Counted from the stretch's first letter, positions 1-8,494 are shown. The stretch is DNA of 47,611 nt from Erysipelotrichaceae bacterium (GCA_016280635.1 JAEEHC010000060.1:1-47611), one strand, 5' to 3'. Notes: a model not told the origin generated them from the letters alone. A program made the numbers and translations.

Positions 1-184
1 AGAGAAGGCGATGGAAAATTATCGGAAAGGGCTCATGCTGATCAATTCGCAGGAAAACTATGACCGCTATTTACATTCTGGATTTCATGTGATAATCAGG
101 AATGAAAACCGAAGCATTGAGCAAACACTGAAAATGGTAGAAAAGGCCTTCGGTTTGCAGGCAGTACAATCAAAATCCAGTTGA
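1..184 (+). CDS. C-terminal fragment of an unrecognised protein
   Basis: An open frame enters from the left edge (codons in phase with base 2) and stops at TGA 182-184, giving the last 60 residues of a protein. The tail includes SGFHVIIRNENRSIEQTL, a hydrophobic strand followed by an Asn-rich turn and a helix. This shape resembles the end of small P-loop nucleoside or shikimate-type kinases (D-x-V-I-x-N-x-x-x-S-I-E-E-T), but too little is present to name a family, and that comparison is an inference. No gene overlaps it, and the next start is about 240 bases away. Confidence 0.5.
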   Translation, partial: EKAMENYRKGLMLINSQENYDRYLHSGFHVIIRNENRSIEQTLKMVEKAFGLQAVQSKSS

Positions 185-427
185 GACAGTCGTTTTACTG
201 TCAAGGAAATGAGTTCAACATTTGGAAAATGGCTTGAAATCAGGACATTTGCGAGGTTTTACTTTATTTGGCATCTTGGATAAGTTTCCACAGAGTGAGA
301 GAAATCAGGCAAATCCGCTACTGCAACTCTCTTTTTGCTACCATAGGTAAGAATCGGAGGTTGAGACTGTAGGATTGTTGTCCATAGGTTGAGCAAAGGC
401 GCAAATGTGAATATGTCGGAGGTGAAC

Positions 428-1045
428 ATGTTAGATAACAAAGGATTTGATTTATGGGCAGACGGATACGATCAAGCAGTCGGTGTTTCCGATGAAGATA
501 ACACGTATCCTTTTGCAGGATACAAAAGGATTCTTGGCGATATTTTTACAACCATAATGGAAAAACCACATCCGACAGTGCTTGATATTGGTTTTGGAAC
601 AGCCACGCTTACGGCAAAACTGTATGAAAACGGCTGTGAAATCTACGGTCAGGATTTTTCTTCTAGAATGATCGAACTCGCTTTTGCAAAGATGCCGAAT
701 GCGCACCTGTGTCAGCGTGATTTCACACTGGGGCTGGCGGAACCGCTCAAACGGCAGTCCTATGATTTCATTGTTGCGACCTATTCTATACATCATTTGA
801 GTGATGATCAAAAAATTGGTTTTTTGAGAGAATTGCTCGAGTATCTAAAAGATGAAGGCAAGATTCTGATTGGTGATGTCGCTTTCGAAACCCGTGAAGA
901 GCTGAATCAATGCAAGGAAGAATGCATGAATGAATGGGACGATGATGAGAATTATTGCGTTGCTGATGAATTAAGAACAGTATTTCCAAATCTCGTTTTT
1001 AGTAAAAGAACATTCTGCTCAGGGATTCTGATGCTGACCAGATAG
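428..1045 (+). CDS. class I SAM-dependent methyltransferase
   Basis: 205 residues. The start at ATG 428 is chosen because GGAGGT at 418-423 sits just ahead of it; an in-frame ATG at 389 lacks such a site and only adds 13 unlikely residues. Motif I is VLDIGFGTATLT near residue 50, the acidic strand-2 residue lies in YGQDFS, and motif II/post region FIVATYSIHHL follows, so this is a Rossmann-fold methyltransferase of the YrrT-like type. The N-terminal GFDLWADGYDQAV is typical of these small-molecule methyltransferases. The substrate cannot be told. It stands alone between unrelated accessory genes. Confidence 0.85.
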   Translation: MLDNKGFDLWADGYDQAVGVSDEDNTYPFAGYKRILGDIFTTIMEKPHPTVLDIGFGTATLTAKLYENGCEIYGQDFSSRMIELAFAKMPNAHLCQRDFTLGLAEPLKRQSYDFIVATYSIHHLSDDQKIGFLRELLEYLKDEGKILIGDVAFETREELNQCKEECMNEWDDDENYCVADELRTVFPNLVFSKRTFCSGILMLTR

Positions 1046-1352
1046 ATTAAAGCTTGTAAGAATGCAAGGGTGTGGCCGTACTACCATCGCTGGCGGCGGG
1101 AAGCGTCAAGGGAAGAAATGTTCAGGATCCTCAAAGGACAATTAAGGAAAAGAAAAGATGCAATTTCAGCTTTGGCACAAAAGAGTATCACGTCTCTGAA
1201 AAGTTTCTGCTGTATCACGATACCCGCTGGTGCAAGCTGGAACACAGGGACCGTGAATTATATGCCATGCTCGTGCCAGGAGGCAGGCAGGTGTAATTTG
1301 CGAAGCAATAAAAGCCAATCTCTCAAGTGAGACATAAACGGAGCGATAAGTC
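1046..1352 (+). other. intergenic stretch with possible decayed coding remnant
   Basis: About 300 bases with no convincing intact gene. One frame (GTG at 1072 to TAA near 1296) reads a coding-looking stretch ending EKFLLYHDTRWCKLEHRDRE. An overlapping frame 2 bases away carries REEMFRILKGQLRKRK. Neither has a good ribosome binding site and neither matches a family I recognise. A decayed gene fragment is possible, as is chance. Confidence 0.3.
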
Positions 1353-2117
1353 ATGAATTATTTTGTAGAAGGTCTGCAGGGAAGCGGAAAGAGCACGCTA
1401 GTTCGAAAGCTTAATAAAAAGCACCATGGCTGTACGGCAGTCATGGAAGGGGATTATTCTCCGGTAGAATTAGCCTGGTGTGCACGGTTGAGCGCTGCTC
1501 AGTATTCAGAAGTCTTGGAGCAGTGGAATGCTCTGCAGGATCAGATCCGCCGAAAATCGCATAAGGAAGGTAATTACTGGATCGTCTGTTATACACAGGT
1601 GAAGAGTGAAAACCGCAGTTTTTATCAGCAATTGGAGAATCATGAGATCTACAATGGAAGGACATCATTTGAAGAATATAAGCACATTGTGCTGACGAGA
1701 TATCAGAACTGGCATGGAGATGACAATATCTTCGAATGTTCGCTGCTTCAAAACGGAGTGGAAGACATGATTCTTTTCCGTGACATGTCAGATGAGGACA
1801 TCATCAGCTTTTATAAGGAAGTGAGATCCGCTCTTGAGGGCAAGGAGTATGAGATCTACTACATCGAGTCAGCTGATATCGAGAAAAATCTGAATGAAGT
1901 GCGCAGACAACGGATAGATAAAGAGGGAAATGAAATATGGTTCAGCATGCTGATGGAATATTTCATCAATTCACCATACGCAAGAAAACGTTCTCTGACC
2001 AAATACGAAGATCTCCTTATACACCTTCAGCACAGACAGACATTGGAATTGCGAATCTGCCAGGAGATATTCGGAGAAAAACTGGTCATTCTCGAGTCAA
2101 AGGCGTATGAATTGTGA
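1353..2117 (+). CDS. P-loop NTPase, kinase-like, unknown substrate
   Basis: 254 residues beginning MNYFVEGLQGSGKSTLVRKL; GLQGSGKST (residues 7-15) is a clean Walker A loop right at the N-terminus, the arrangement of nucleotide and small-molecule kinases and of AAA_33-like phosphotransferases. The rest is rich in Tyr, Trp and acidic residues and shows no second motif I can name. GGAG at 1338-1341 precedes ATG 1353. It lies between the methyltransferase and the glycosylase in the same direction but is separated from both by more than 100 bases, so co-transcription is uncertain. Role unknown; stress or antibiotic modification is one guess. Confidence 0.7.
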   Translation: MNYFVEGLQGSGKSTLVRKLNKKHHGCTAVMEGDYSPVELAWCARLSAAQYSEVLEQWNALQDQIRRKSHKEGNYWIVCYTQVKSENRSFYQQLENHEIYNGRTSFEEYKHIVLTRYQNWHGDDNIFECSLLQNGVEDMILFRDMSDEDIISFYKEVRSALEGKEYEIYYIESADIEKNLNEVRRQRIDKEGNEIWFSMLMEYFINSPYARKRSLTKYEDLLIHLQHRQTLELRICQEIFGEKLVILESKAYEL

Positions 2118-2240
2118 GCTGAGCCATAACATATTGAAATGCCATATGTGTTTGATTCTTTGAAACCAGACGTATCGATAGTCAGACAAAGGTACAGACT
2201 TTTCAGCTAAGCAATGGGCAATAGAAAGCTTTGAGATGAC

Positions 2241-3440
2241 ATGAAGGAATACTGGATTACCGTAAACACCGCAAGAAAATACCTGCTCATCAAGCAGGGC
2301 CTTTATGGTGCTCATGTCTTTGACAGGAAGCAGGGAGCTCTTGATTATGTGGTTCAGGCAGGATGCATACAGTTTGATCCGGTGGATTCCGTTGGTAAGA
2401 ACGCCGAGCTTACCCTGCAGTCTCGGGTAAAGGGGTTCAGAAAGAAGGATCTCAATAACCTACTTTATAAAGACAGAGCTTTATTCGACTATTTGGATAA
2501 GGAACTGGCAATCATTCCAACAAAGGACTGGCCATACTTTCATCGTTACCGGGACTTATGCCGGGAAAACGGGAAAAGATTTGCAGGGCTGAAAGAACTT
2601 GAAGCTGAAGCGCTGGCCTACATTGACAGGAATGGTAATGTCAGCTCTTCAACGCTCCCCATTGAGGGAACTATTAAGTGGCATTCATCCATTCATTGGA
2701 GCGGGAACTGGTCCGGCGAAGATACCAAGGCGGCCAGATCGGTTCTGGAGCAGCTTTACACCACAGGAGAACTGATAATTCATCACAAGGAAGGCACAAG
2801 GAAATATTATGATCTGGCGGATAAATACATTCCCCGGGAAATACTTGAGGCAGAAGACCCCCTTCCCGATGACTTTGAACACCTTAAGTGGCGCATCAAA
2901 AGAAGAATAGGTGCCGTGGGCATGCTTTGGAATAAGAACACCACGGCGTTTCTTGGCGTTTGGGGACTGAATAACGAAACCCGAAACAGAGCTTTTGAAG
3001 AACTGCTTGCCGATGAAGAAATCATCAAGGTTCATGTGGATGGAATAAAATCTGAATTCTACATCCTTAAGTCAGATGAAGGATTATTGACTTCAGCGGA
3101 AACTGCACCGGCAAGTAATCGTCTGGAATTTCTTGCTCCTCTTGATCCGATGCTTTGGGACCGGAAACTGATTGAAAAGATATTTGATTTCCGGTATACC
3201 TGGGAGATCTATACGCCAAGGGAAAAACGTCAGTACGGTTATTATGTATTGCCGATATTATATGGCGATAAGCTCATCGGCAGGATCGAGCCGGTAATCC
3301 AGGATAACGAACTTATCGTGAAGGGATTATGGCTTGAAGAAGGGGTACGAAGGACAAAGAAACTGAGTAATGCCCTGAATCGACGACTGAAGGGATTTGC
3401 GAGATTCAACGGTGTTCAATACAAAGAGCAGAAATTCTAA
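2241..3440 (+). CDS. AlkX/YcaQ-like DNA glycosylase (HTH_42 winged-helix family)
   Basis: 399 residues, the usual length of the AlkZ/YcaQ family of winged-helix DNA glycosylases, which remove bulky alkyl adducts or unhook interstrand crosslinks. The catalytic element is seen at residues 44-46 as Q-F-D inside GCIQFDPVDSVGKNAE, followed by the conserved LTLQSRV. In this family QxQ marks AlkZ-type natural-product resistance enzymes and QxD marks the E. coli YcaQ (AlkX) type, so an AlkX-like activity is inferred. Later landmarks are the W-SG-W segment near residue 150 and RLEFLAPLDPMLWDR near 295. A terminator hairpin follows the stop, consistent with a single-gene unit. Confidence 0.85.
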   Translation: MKEYWITVNTARKYLLIKQGLYGAHVFDRKQGALDYVVQAGCIQFDPVDSVGKNAELTLQSRVKGFRKKDLNNLLYKDRALFDYLDKELAIIPTKDWPYFHRYRDLCRENGKRFAGLKELEAEALAYIDRNGNVSSSTLPIEGTIKWHSSIHWSGNWSGEDTKAARSVLEQLYTTGELIIHHKEGTRKYYDLADKYIPREILEAEDPLPDDFEHLKWRIKRRIGAVGMLWNKNTTAFLGVWGLNNETRNRAFEELLADEEIIKVHVDGIKSEFYILKSDEGLLTSAETAPASNRLEFLAPLDPMLWDRKLIEKIFDFRYTWEIYTPREKRQYGYYVLPILYGDKLIGRIEPVIQDNELIVKGLWLEEGVRRTKKLSNALNRRLKGFARFNGVQYKEQKF

Positions 3441-3457
3441 CCGGATATTTAGAATGA

Positions 3458-3499
3458 CCGGGGGAAGAAAATGAAACAGTCTTTCTCCCGGTTTTCTTA
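3458..3499 (+). terminator. rho-independent terminator after the glycosylase gene
   Basis: CCGGGGGAAGAAA pairs imperfectly with TTTCTCCCGG across a short loop and is followed by TTTTCTTAA, 17 bases after the stop codon. Confidence 0.7.
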
Positions 3500-3560
3500 A
3501 TCGGGAGAAGATCTGTGCACACTTGATTTTCTTCTCCATGCGGGACATAATAATTAAGAA

Positions 3561-3576
3561 GTTAGCGGGCGCTAAC
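3561..3576. promoter_or_regulatory. TetR-type operator candidate O1
   Basis: Perfect 16-base palindrome GTTAGCGGGCGCTAAC (arms GTTAGCG/CGCTAAC). Its size and 6-4-6 layout match operators of TetR-family repressors. A second, nearly identical dyad lies 114 bases downstream. No TetR gene is in the neighbourhood. Confidence 0.6.
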
Positions 3577-3674
3577 ACGCTATCAGCAATGGATTTTTGC
3601 TGAGAGTGAGATCAGAAAGGTCTTCTTCAGCCATGAACATAAGGATGTATGCTGAAGTATTTTTTAGCCAATAG

Positions 3675-3690
3675 TTTAGCGTCGGCTAAC
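3675..3690. promoter_or_regulatory. TetR-type operator candidate O2
   Basis: TTTAGCGTCGGCTAAC, the same 6-4-6 dyad as the palindrome at 3561 with one arm mismatch, ending 14 bases before the start codon at 3705, where a bound repressor would block transcription or initiation. Confidence 0.6.
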
Positions 3691-3704
3691 AGGAAGAAAC
3701 TGCA

Positions 3705-4013
3705 ATGTATATCAATGAATATGGTAACAAGAACGATCCGCTCATCCTGCTTCTGGCCCAAATGATGGTATCAGGCGAGCAGCTATATCAGTTGATGCAA
3801 CCGTATTTCAAGGAAAATGATCATTTCATTGCACCGGATCAGGGCGGCCATAAGCGGACCGACTGGTTCATCCGTCACCTCTATCAGCCCAAGGGCTTCT
3901 TCACCCCGCCCTATGAGACGGAAGAGAGCCTGCGAACCCGGCTTTCCGGACTTTATGAGCAAGCGGAGGTCAGCAGAGTGGAAGGAATCGGCTACTTCTG
4001 CTGCCTGAAATAA
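3705..4013 (+). pseudogene. chimeric remnant: alpha/beta-hydrolase N-terminus joined to a methyltransferase-like C-terminus
   Basis: 102 residues. Residues 1-49 (NDPLILLLAQMMVSGEQLYQ, then FIAPDQGGH) are the first strands of a Firmicute alpha/beta hydrolase that is normally about 250 residues long; the nucleophile elbow and catalytic triad are absent. From about residue 50 (base 3852) the sequence becomes RTDWFIRHLYQPKGFFTPPY and ends RVEGIGYFCCLK, which looks like the tail of a SAM methyltransferase. I infer that an in-frame deletion fused two neighbouring genes. A ribosome binding site (AGGAAGAAA) is intact and two TetR-type operators precede it, so it may still be transcribed. Confidence 0.6.
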
Positions 4014-4028
4014 AGGAGGAGTATAAAT

Positions 4029-4535
4029 GTGAATATCTGGATCATTCTGCTAGAAATGGCTGTCTTTGCGGCCATCTTTACGGCAATTATCTTTGCTTAT
4101 TATCGCGGTGACAGAAAATACAGTCCCGCAAGCATACATAATTATCCTGCCGACATTCAGCAGGAGTACTTCAAGACGCACGAAAAGATTGATGTGAGCT
4201 ATAAATCTAAGGATGTGCTTTTGACGAAGAGTTTTGGAATTCTGATCTTTGCGGCGGTACTTCTGATCTGCTGTCTTGTTGCCGGTGCCAAAACCTTCCG
4301 TCAGGGTTTCCTTTTGACTTTTGGTCTGATGGTCTGGATCGGCATCTATGACACCTGCTTTCTTGACTGGGTGCTGTTTGCCAATCTGCCGATGTTTCGT
4401 CTGGAAGGGACCGAACACATGGACAAGGCCTATCATCAGAAGTGGTTCCATTTAAAGGGCATGCTGTTTCCCGGAATCATCTTTGCGCTGATTCCCGCCG
4501 CACTGGTGGGATGGCTCGTCTCGGTAATACGGTGA
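4029..4535 (+). CDS. four-helix integral membrane protein, unknown
   Basis: 168 residues starting at GTG 4029 behind AAAGGAGGA; the ATG at 4027 is followed at once by TGA, so GTG is the only sensible start. Hydrophobic helices lie at about residues 3-24, 68-86, 92-112 and 145-165, with a cytosolic-looking loop (about 30-65) between the first two. It starts 15 bases after the chimeric remnant and is probably co-transcribed with it. I do not recognise the family; small conserved membrane proteins of this kind often sit beside TetR-controlled genes. Confidence 0.7.
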   Translation: MNIWIILLEMAVFAAIFTAIIFAYYRGDRKYSPASIHNYPADIQQEYFKTHEKIDVSYKSKDVLLTKSFGILIFAAVLLICCLVAGAKTFRQGFLLTFGLMVWIGIYDTCFLDWVLFANLPMFRLEGTEHMDKAYHQKWFHLKGMLFPGIIFALIPAALVGWLVSVIR

Positions 4536-4879
4536 GCTGAAAATCACTGCAGACATCAATGGAAAACGAATAAAAACAGAAATATACAGAGCCAGCAAAA
4601 ATTGCATCAGAAAGGTCGAAAGAAGGGGTATTGAGATTTTTCCAAAACGGATTGGATCGAAGCCCCTTTTATGTGGAATCGGGGTGGTCTGGTAATGGAT
4701 TATTCCTTAAATCTTATTATTATTCCGCTATCAGCTGAGGAAGTCTTTGCTGAAGCGGGGGAATTGGCTTACAATGCATTTAAGAACTGATAAAACAAGG
4801 TTAACATCCAGATTAACCTGGATAAACATGAAAACAACTTCTAAGGTAAATCCAGGCATCTGGTCAGGAGAAAGACGGC
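4536..4879 (+). other. intergenic stretch with short decayed frames
   Basis: About 340 bases without a convincing gene. Two coding-looking pieces in different frames abut: GIEIFPKRIGSKPLLCGIGV (about 4626-4685, closed by a stop) and a piece from ATG 4695 to TGA 4790 reading DYSLNLIIIPLSAEEVFAEA. Their hydrophobic patterning suggests a decayed or frameshifted gene, but no family is recognisable. No clear promoter seen for the downstream gene. Confidence 0.3.
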
Positions 4880-5758
4880 ATGCATTTTGTAGAGGCAAAG
4901 GGCCTGCTTACCGGCAGCAACGGATATTATGGGATGAACATATACCGCGGATGTACACACGGCTGCATTTACTGTGACAGCCGCAGCAAGTGCTACCAGT
5001 TTACCCATCCCTTTGAGGACGTTGAAGTCAAACAGAATGCCCCGGAACTGTTGGAAAAGGCGCTGAGATCAAAGCGGCAGCGCTGCATGATCGGCACCGG
5101 CTCAATGTCGGATCCGTACATGCATTGCGAAGAGAAACTGCGGCTGACCCGCAGATGTCTGGAGATCATTCATAAATACGGTTTTGGCGCGGCCATCCAG
5201 ACCAAGTCAGACCGCATTCTTCAGGACATCGATCTGCTGGATGAGATCAACCGCTCGGCAAAGTGCGTGGTGCAGATAACATTGACAACCTATGATGATG
5301 AGCTGTGCCGGATCCTGGAACCCAATGTCTGTAACACCAAGCGCCGGATCGAAGTGCTGAAAGAGATGCAGAAGAGGGGAATACCGACCGTTGTCTGGCT
5401 GACGCCGATATTACCATTCATCAATGATACGGTGGAGAACGTCACCGCCATTTTGAATGAATGCGTCCGGGTTGGGGTAAAGGGCATCATTGACTTTGGC
5501 ATGGGCATGACGCTGAGAGAAGGCGACCGGGAGTATTACTACGCTGCTCTTGACCGCCATTTCCCCGGAATGAAACAGCGCTACATCCAGCGCTATGGAA
5601 ACGCCTATGAACTGCCCAGTCCGAGGGCCGGGGAGCTGAGAGAGATCTTCCAAAGAATCTGCAAGGCCAACAACATCATGTCAACACCGGATGAATGTTT
5701 CCGGTTTATGAGTGAATTGCCGGAAAAGTATTCACAGGTCAGCATGTTTGACCTTTAG
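4880..5758 (+). CDS. radical SAM protein, SPL (spore photoproduct lyase-like) family
   Basis: 292 residues. The radical SAM 4Fe-4S motif is C25-x3-C29-x2-C32 in RGCTHGCIYCDSRSKCY, the form typical of the SPL/Rv2578c group that begins with an NxYRGCxHxCxYC segment. Later motifs MIGTGSMSDPY and VWLTPILPFINDT fit the same family. GGAG at 4866 supports ATG 4880. These proteins cleave SAM to a 5'-deoxyadenosyl radical; the substrate is unknown for most members, and true spore photoproduct repair cannot be claimed from sequence. It stands before the glycerol-1-phosphate dehydrogenase, which has its own -10 element. Confidence 0.88.
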   Translation: MHFVEAKGLLTGSNGYYGMNIYRGCTHGCIYCDSRSKCYQFTHPFEDVEVKQNAPELLEKALRSKRQRCMIGTGSMSDPYMHCEEKLRLTRRCLEIIHKYGFGAAIQTKSDRILQDIDLLDEINRSAKCVVQITLTTYDDELCRILEPNVCNTKRRIEVLKEMQKRGIPTVVWLTPILPFINDTVENVTAILNECVRVGVKGIIDFGMGMTLREGDREYYYAALDRHFPGMKQRYIQRYGNAYELPSPRAGELREIFQRICKANNIMSTPDECFRFMSELPEKYSQVSMFDL

Positions 5759-5778
5759 AAGGAATTTACATGGCGTTG

Positions 5779-5784
5779 TATAAT
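5779..5784 (+). promoter_or_regulatory. -10 element before the G1P dehydrogenase gene
   Basis: TATAAT 28 bases upstream of the start codon at 5812. The -35 region is poor, so the call rests on the -10 hexamer and position. Confidence 0.4.
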
Positions 5785-5811
5785 AATGATTAAGAATCAG
5801 AGGGGTAATTA

Positions 5812-7158
5812 ATGACAGACAAACAGACAGAGCGTATTGATCTTAACTCATATATCAACCGGCAAATCACCTGCAGCTGCGGGCATGTTCATTATTCCTC
5901 AGTGAAGCTGATCGACATTGATCAGGGAGCAACCTTACGGCTACCGGAACACATCCGCCGTTTTGGCTATCAGAAGGTGTTCATTGTAGCGGACATCAAT
6001 ACCTGGCCAGCCGCCGGTGAGAAAGCGGCAGAACTGCTTGATAAGGCCGGGATACCCTTTGCGAAAGTAATCCTGAATTATGAAGAGGTCATTCCTGATG
6101 AGAGAGTGATCGGCGAGATCATGACTGCCTATCCGATGGGTTATGATCTGGTATTGGCCGTTGGCTCCGGTACGATCAATGACCTGTGCAAGTTTGTCAG
6201 CCATCGGCTGGGTGTCGACTACATGGTCTTTGCCAGCGCTCCATCAATGGATGGCTTTGTCTCGATCGGCTCAGCGCTGATGCTCAATCACGTCAAGACT
6301 ACCATTGACTGTCAGGGACCGGTTGCCGTGATCGGCGATACCGACATTCTCGCCGCTGCCCCGATGCATCTGATTGCGGCTGGGGTAGGTGATACCTTAG
6401 GCAAATATACCTGCCTTTTGGACTGGAAACTGGCCCATCTGATTACCGGGGAGTATTATTGCCCGGAAGTCGTCAGCATGGTGGAGACCGCGCTGCAGAC
6501 TGTGCGCTCCTTAAGCGCAGAAGTGCAGCAGCGTGATCCTGCTGCCATTAAGGCGGTAACCGAAGCCCTGGTACTGACCGGCATTGCCATGAGCTTTGTG
6601 GGTAATTCCCGGCCAGCATCCGGTTGTGAGCATCACATGGCCCATTATTGGGAAATGAAGGCCCTGATGGAAGGAAAGATGCCGGAGAAGCACGGTACCC
6701 AGGTAGGCGTTGGCATGATCCTGGCGCTTAAGCTGTATGACAAACTGGCTGATGAAGAGCCGGATTTTGAAGCAGCCATGAAACGGCCCTTTGACCGGGA
6801 AGCCTGGCAGCAAAAGATCACGGAGTGTTATGGTCAGGCTGCTGAAGGGATTCTGGCTTTGGAAGAAAAAGCTCAGAAAAATGACATCACTAAGCGTAAT
6901 CAGCGGCTGGTGGTAATGAAGGAAAAATGGCCGCAGATCCGCCAGCTGATCCGGGATTATCTGCCTGAACAGCATGAGATGATCCAATTGATGACTTCTC
7001 TGAACGCGCCGGTAAGTCCGGAAGAGATTGGCGTTTCCGCAAAGAGAACCAGAGAGACAATCGAAGTAGCCAAGGAAGTGCGGGACCGCTACACGCTTCT
7101 GCAGATCCTGTGGGATCTCGGCTTGGCCGGCAAATACGCTGAGGAGATCAGAAATTAA
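5812..7158 (+). CDS. egsA: sn-glycerol-1-phosphate dehydrogenase (AraM/EgsA family)
   Basis: 448 residues, matching bacterial AraM/EgsA enzymes, which reduce dihydroxyacetone phosphate to sn-glycerol 1-phosphate with NAD(P)H and a divalent metal. The nucleotide-binding turn is VGSGTINDLCK (G118-T121). Expected metal ligands are visible: D194 in AAGVGDTLGKYT, H274 in SGCEHHMAHYWE and H294 in EKHGTQVGVG. The product of such enzymes feeds heptaprenylglyceryl phosphate synthesis (PcrB) in Bacillus; no pcrB is in this window. A dipeptidase gene follows 25 bases later and is probably co-transcribed. AGGGG precedes ATG 5812. Confidence 0.9.
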   Translation: MTDKQTERIDLNSYINRQITCSCGHVHYSSVKLIDIDQGATLRLPEHIRRFGYQKVFIVADINTWPAAGEKAAELLDKAGIPFAKVILNYEEVIPDERVIGEIMTAYPMGYDLVLAVGSGTINDLCKFVSHRLGVDYMVFASAPSMDGFVSIGSALMLNHVKTTIDCQGPVAVIGDTDILAAAPMHLIAAGVGDTLGKYTCLLDWKLAHLITGEYYCPEVVSMVETALQTVRSLSAEVQQRDPAAIKAVTEALVLTGIAMSFVGNSRPASGCEHHMAHYWEMKALMEGKMPEKHGTQVGVGMILALKLYDKLADEEPDFEAAMKRPFDREAWQQKITECYGQAAEGILALEEKAQKNDITKRNQRLVVMKEKWPQIRQLIRDYLPEQHEMIQLMTSLNAPVSPEEIGVSAKRTRETIEVAKEVRDRYTLLQILWDLGLAGKYAEEIRN

Positions 7159-7183
7159 GCATACTAGTCATGAGGTGAAAAAG

Positions 7184-8146
7184 ATGAATTACAAGGCAAT
7201 AGACATGCATTGCGATACGGTGCCAAATCTGCTGTACGGTAATGGTCAGCTGAGAGAAAATGACGGGCATCTGTCGCTATTGAAGATGAAGAAGGGCGGC
7301 TACATGATGCAGTGCTTTGCCATGTTCGTCTATCTGCAAAGTCAGGACTATACTCCCTTTGCCCAATGCAACCGCTACATTGATTTCTACTATGAGCAGA
7401 TCAACAAGAACAGCGATCTGATCAGGCCGGTTACCACAGCCGAAGAAATCATCGAAAACGACCGCAACGGCTTAATGAGCGCCATGCTGACAATTGAGGA
7501 AGGCGGCGTGCTGGAAGGAAAGCTTGAAAACCTGCAGCACTTCTATGACCGTGGGGTCAGGATGATGACGCTGACCTGGAATTTTGAAAATGAGATCGGC
7601 TATCCCAACTACATGTCACCGCCGGATTTCCGGCCGGATACGGAAAGAGGGCTTAAGCCGTTTGGCTTTGAGGTCATCAATAAAATGTGGGATCTGGGAA
7701 TGATCGTCGATGTTTCGCATCTCAACGATGCCGGGATCTACGATGTGCTGAAGTGCGCCAGAAAGCCAATCGTCGCTTCCCACTCCAACAGCCGGACCAT
7801 AATGAATTTTCCCCGCAACCTGACCGATGACATGCTGGTCAAACTGCGTCAAAACGGCGGTATTACCGGCATCAATTACTGCCCGGATTTCATTTCCGCT
7901 CAGACTGACCGGAATCAGATCCCCGACATTGTCCGCCATGTAAAGCACATTGTGGAAGTGGCGGGTATTGAGACCGTAGCTTTGGGCAGCGACTTTGACG
8001 GCATTGACACCCCGGTTGGCATGAGCGACTGCACCAAGACCGTTCAGCTGGCTGAAGCATTGAAGGAAGCCGGTTTCAGTGATGATGATCTGAATAAGAT
8101 CTATCACGAAAACTTCCTGCGGGTTCTGCAGGCAAATCAGAGATAA
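7184..8146 (+). CDS. membrane dipeptidase family M19 (renal dipeptidase-like)
   Basis: 320 residues from ATG 7184, chosen because GAGG at 7172-7175 is spaced correctly; a GTG at 7175 would lie inside that site. The zinc site begins with H9-C-D11 in KAIDMHCDTV, continues with the bridging glutamate in LTIEEGGVLEG, and has the histidine ligands in VDVSHLND and VASHSNSR; ALGSDFDGI near residue 265 completes the TIM-barrel signature. M19 enzymes hydrolyse dipeptides, including those with D-residues, in two-zinc centres. No signal peptide is seen, so it is probably cytosolic. Confidence 0.92.
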   Translation: MNYKAIDMHCDTVPNLLYGNGQLRENDGHLSLLKMKKGGYMMQCFAMFVYLQSQDYTPFAQCNRYIDFYYEQINKNSDLIRPVTTAEEIIENDRNGLMSAMLTIEEGGVLEGKLENLQHFYDRGVRMMTLTWNFENEIGYPNYMSPPDFRPDTERGLKPFGFEVINKMWDLGMIVDVSHLNDAGIYDVLKCARKPIVASHSNSRTIMNFPRNLTDDMLVKLRQNGGITGINYCPDFISAQTDRNQIPDIVRHVKHIVEVAGIETVALGSDFDGIDTPVGMSDCTKTVQLAEALKEAGFSDDDLNKIYHENFLRVLQANQR

Positions 8147-8167
8147 GGCACATCAGGAGGAAAAGTC

Positions 8168-8494
8168 ATGGCGTCGAGCAGAGGTTTTCTGGAATACATT
8201 CTCGACCAGCTTTCCCGGCTGGGCGAGATCACATTCAAGCCCATGATGGGTGAATTCATCATCTACTGTCAGGGTAAGATCATTGGCGGCATTTATGATG
8301 ACCGCCTGCTGGTAAAACCGACCGCAGCAGCCCGAAGGCTGATGCCTGAGGCCCCTTTGGAAGCACCATATCCGGGTGCTAAGGAGATGCTGCTGGTGCA
8401 GGAGGTTGACAGCCGGCAGCTGCTGGAAGAGCTTTTTGAGGCGATGGCAGTCGAACTGCCTCTGCCTGAGAAAAAGCGCAGAAAAAATGGATGA
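8168..8494 (+). CDS. TfoX N-terminal domain protein
   Basis: 108 residues with the pattern of the TfoX_N domain (FLEYILDQLSRLGEITFKPM, then GEFIIYCQGKIIGGIYDDRL). Full TfoX/Sxy, the competence regulator of proteobacteria, has a second C-terminal domain that is absent here; stand-alone N domains are common in Firmicutes and their role is unsettled. AGGAGG at 8155-8160 gives a strong start at 8168. It is part of a run of closely spaced genes from 5.8 to 10 kb. Confidence 0.85.
   Translation: MASSRGFLEYILDQLSRLGEITFKPMMGEFIIYCQGKIIGGIYDDRLLVKPTAAARRLMPEAPLEAPYPGAKEMLLVQEVDSRQLLEELFEAMAVELPLPEKKRRKNG

Noticed and set aside
3623-3666. CTTCAGC/GCTGAAG arms followed by TATTTTTT as a terminator between the two operators
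   Set aside because: Seven-base stem with a 19-base loop and no gene ending just upstream; too weak to list.
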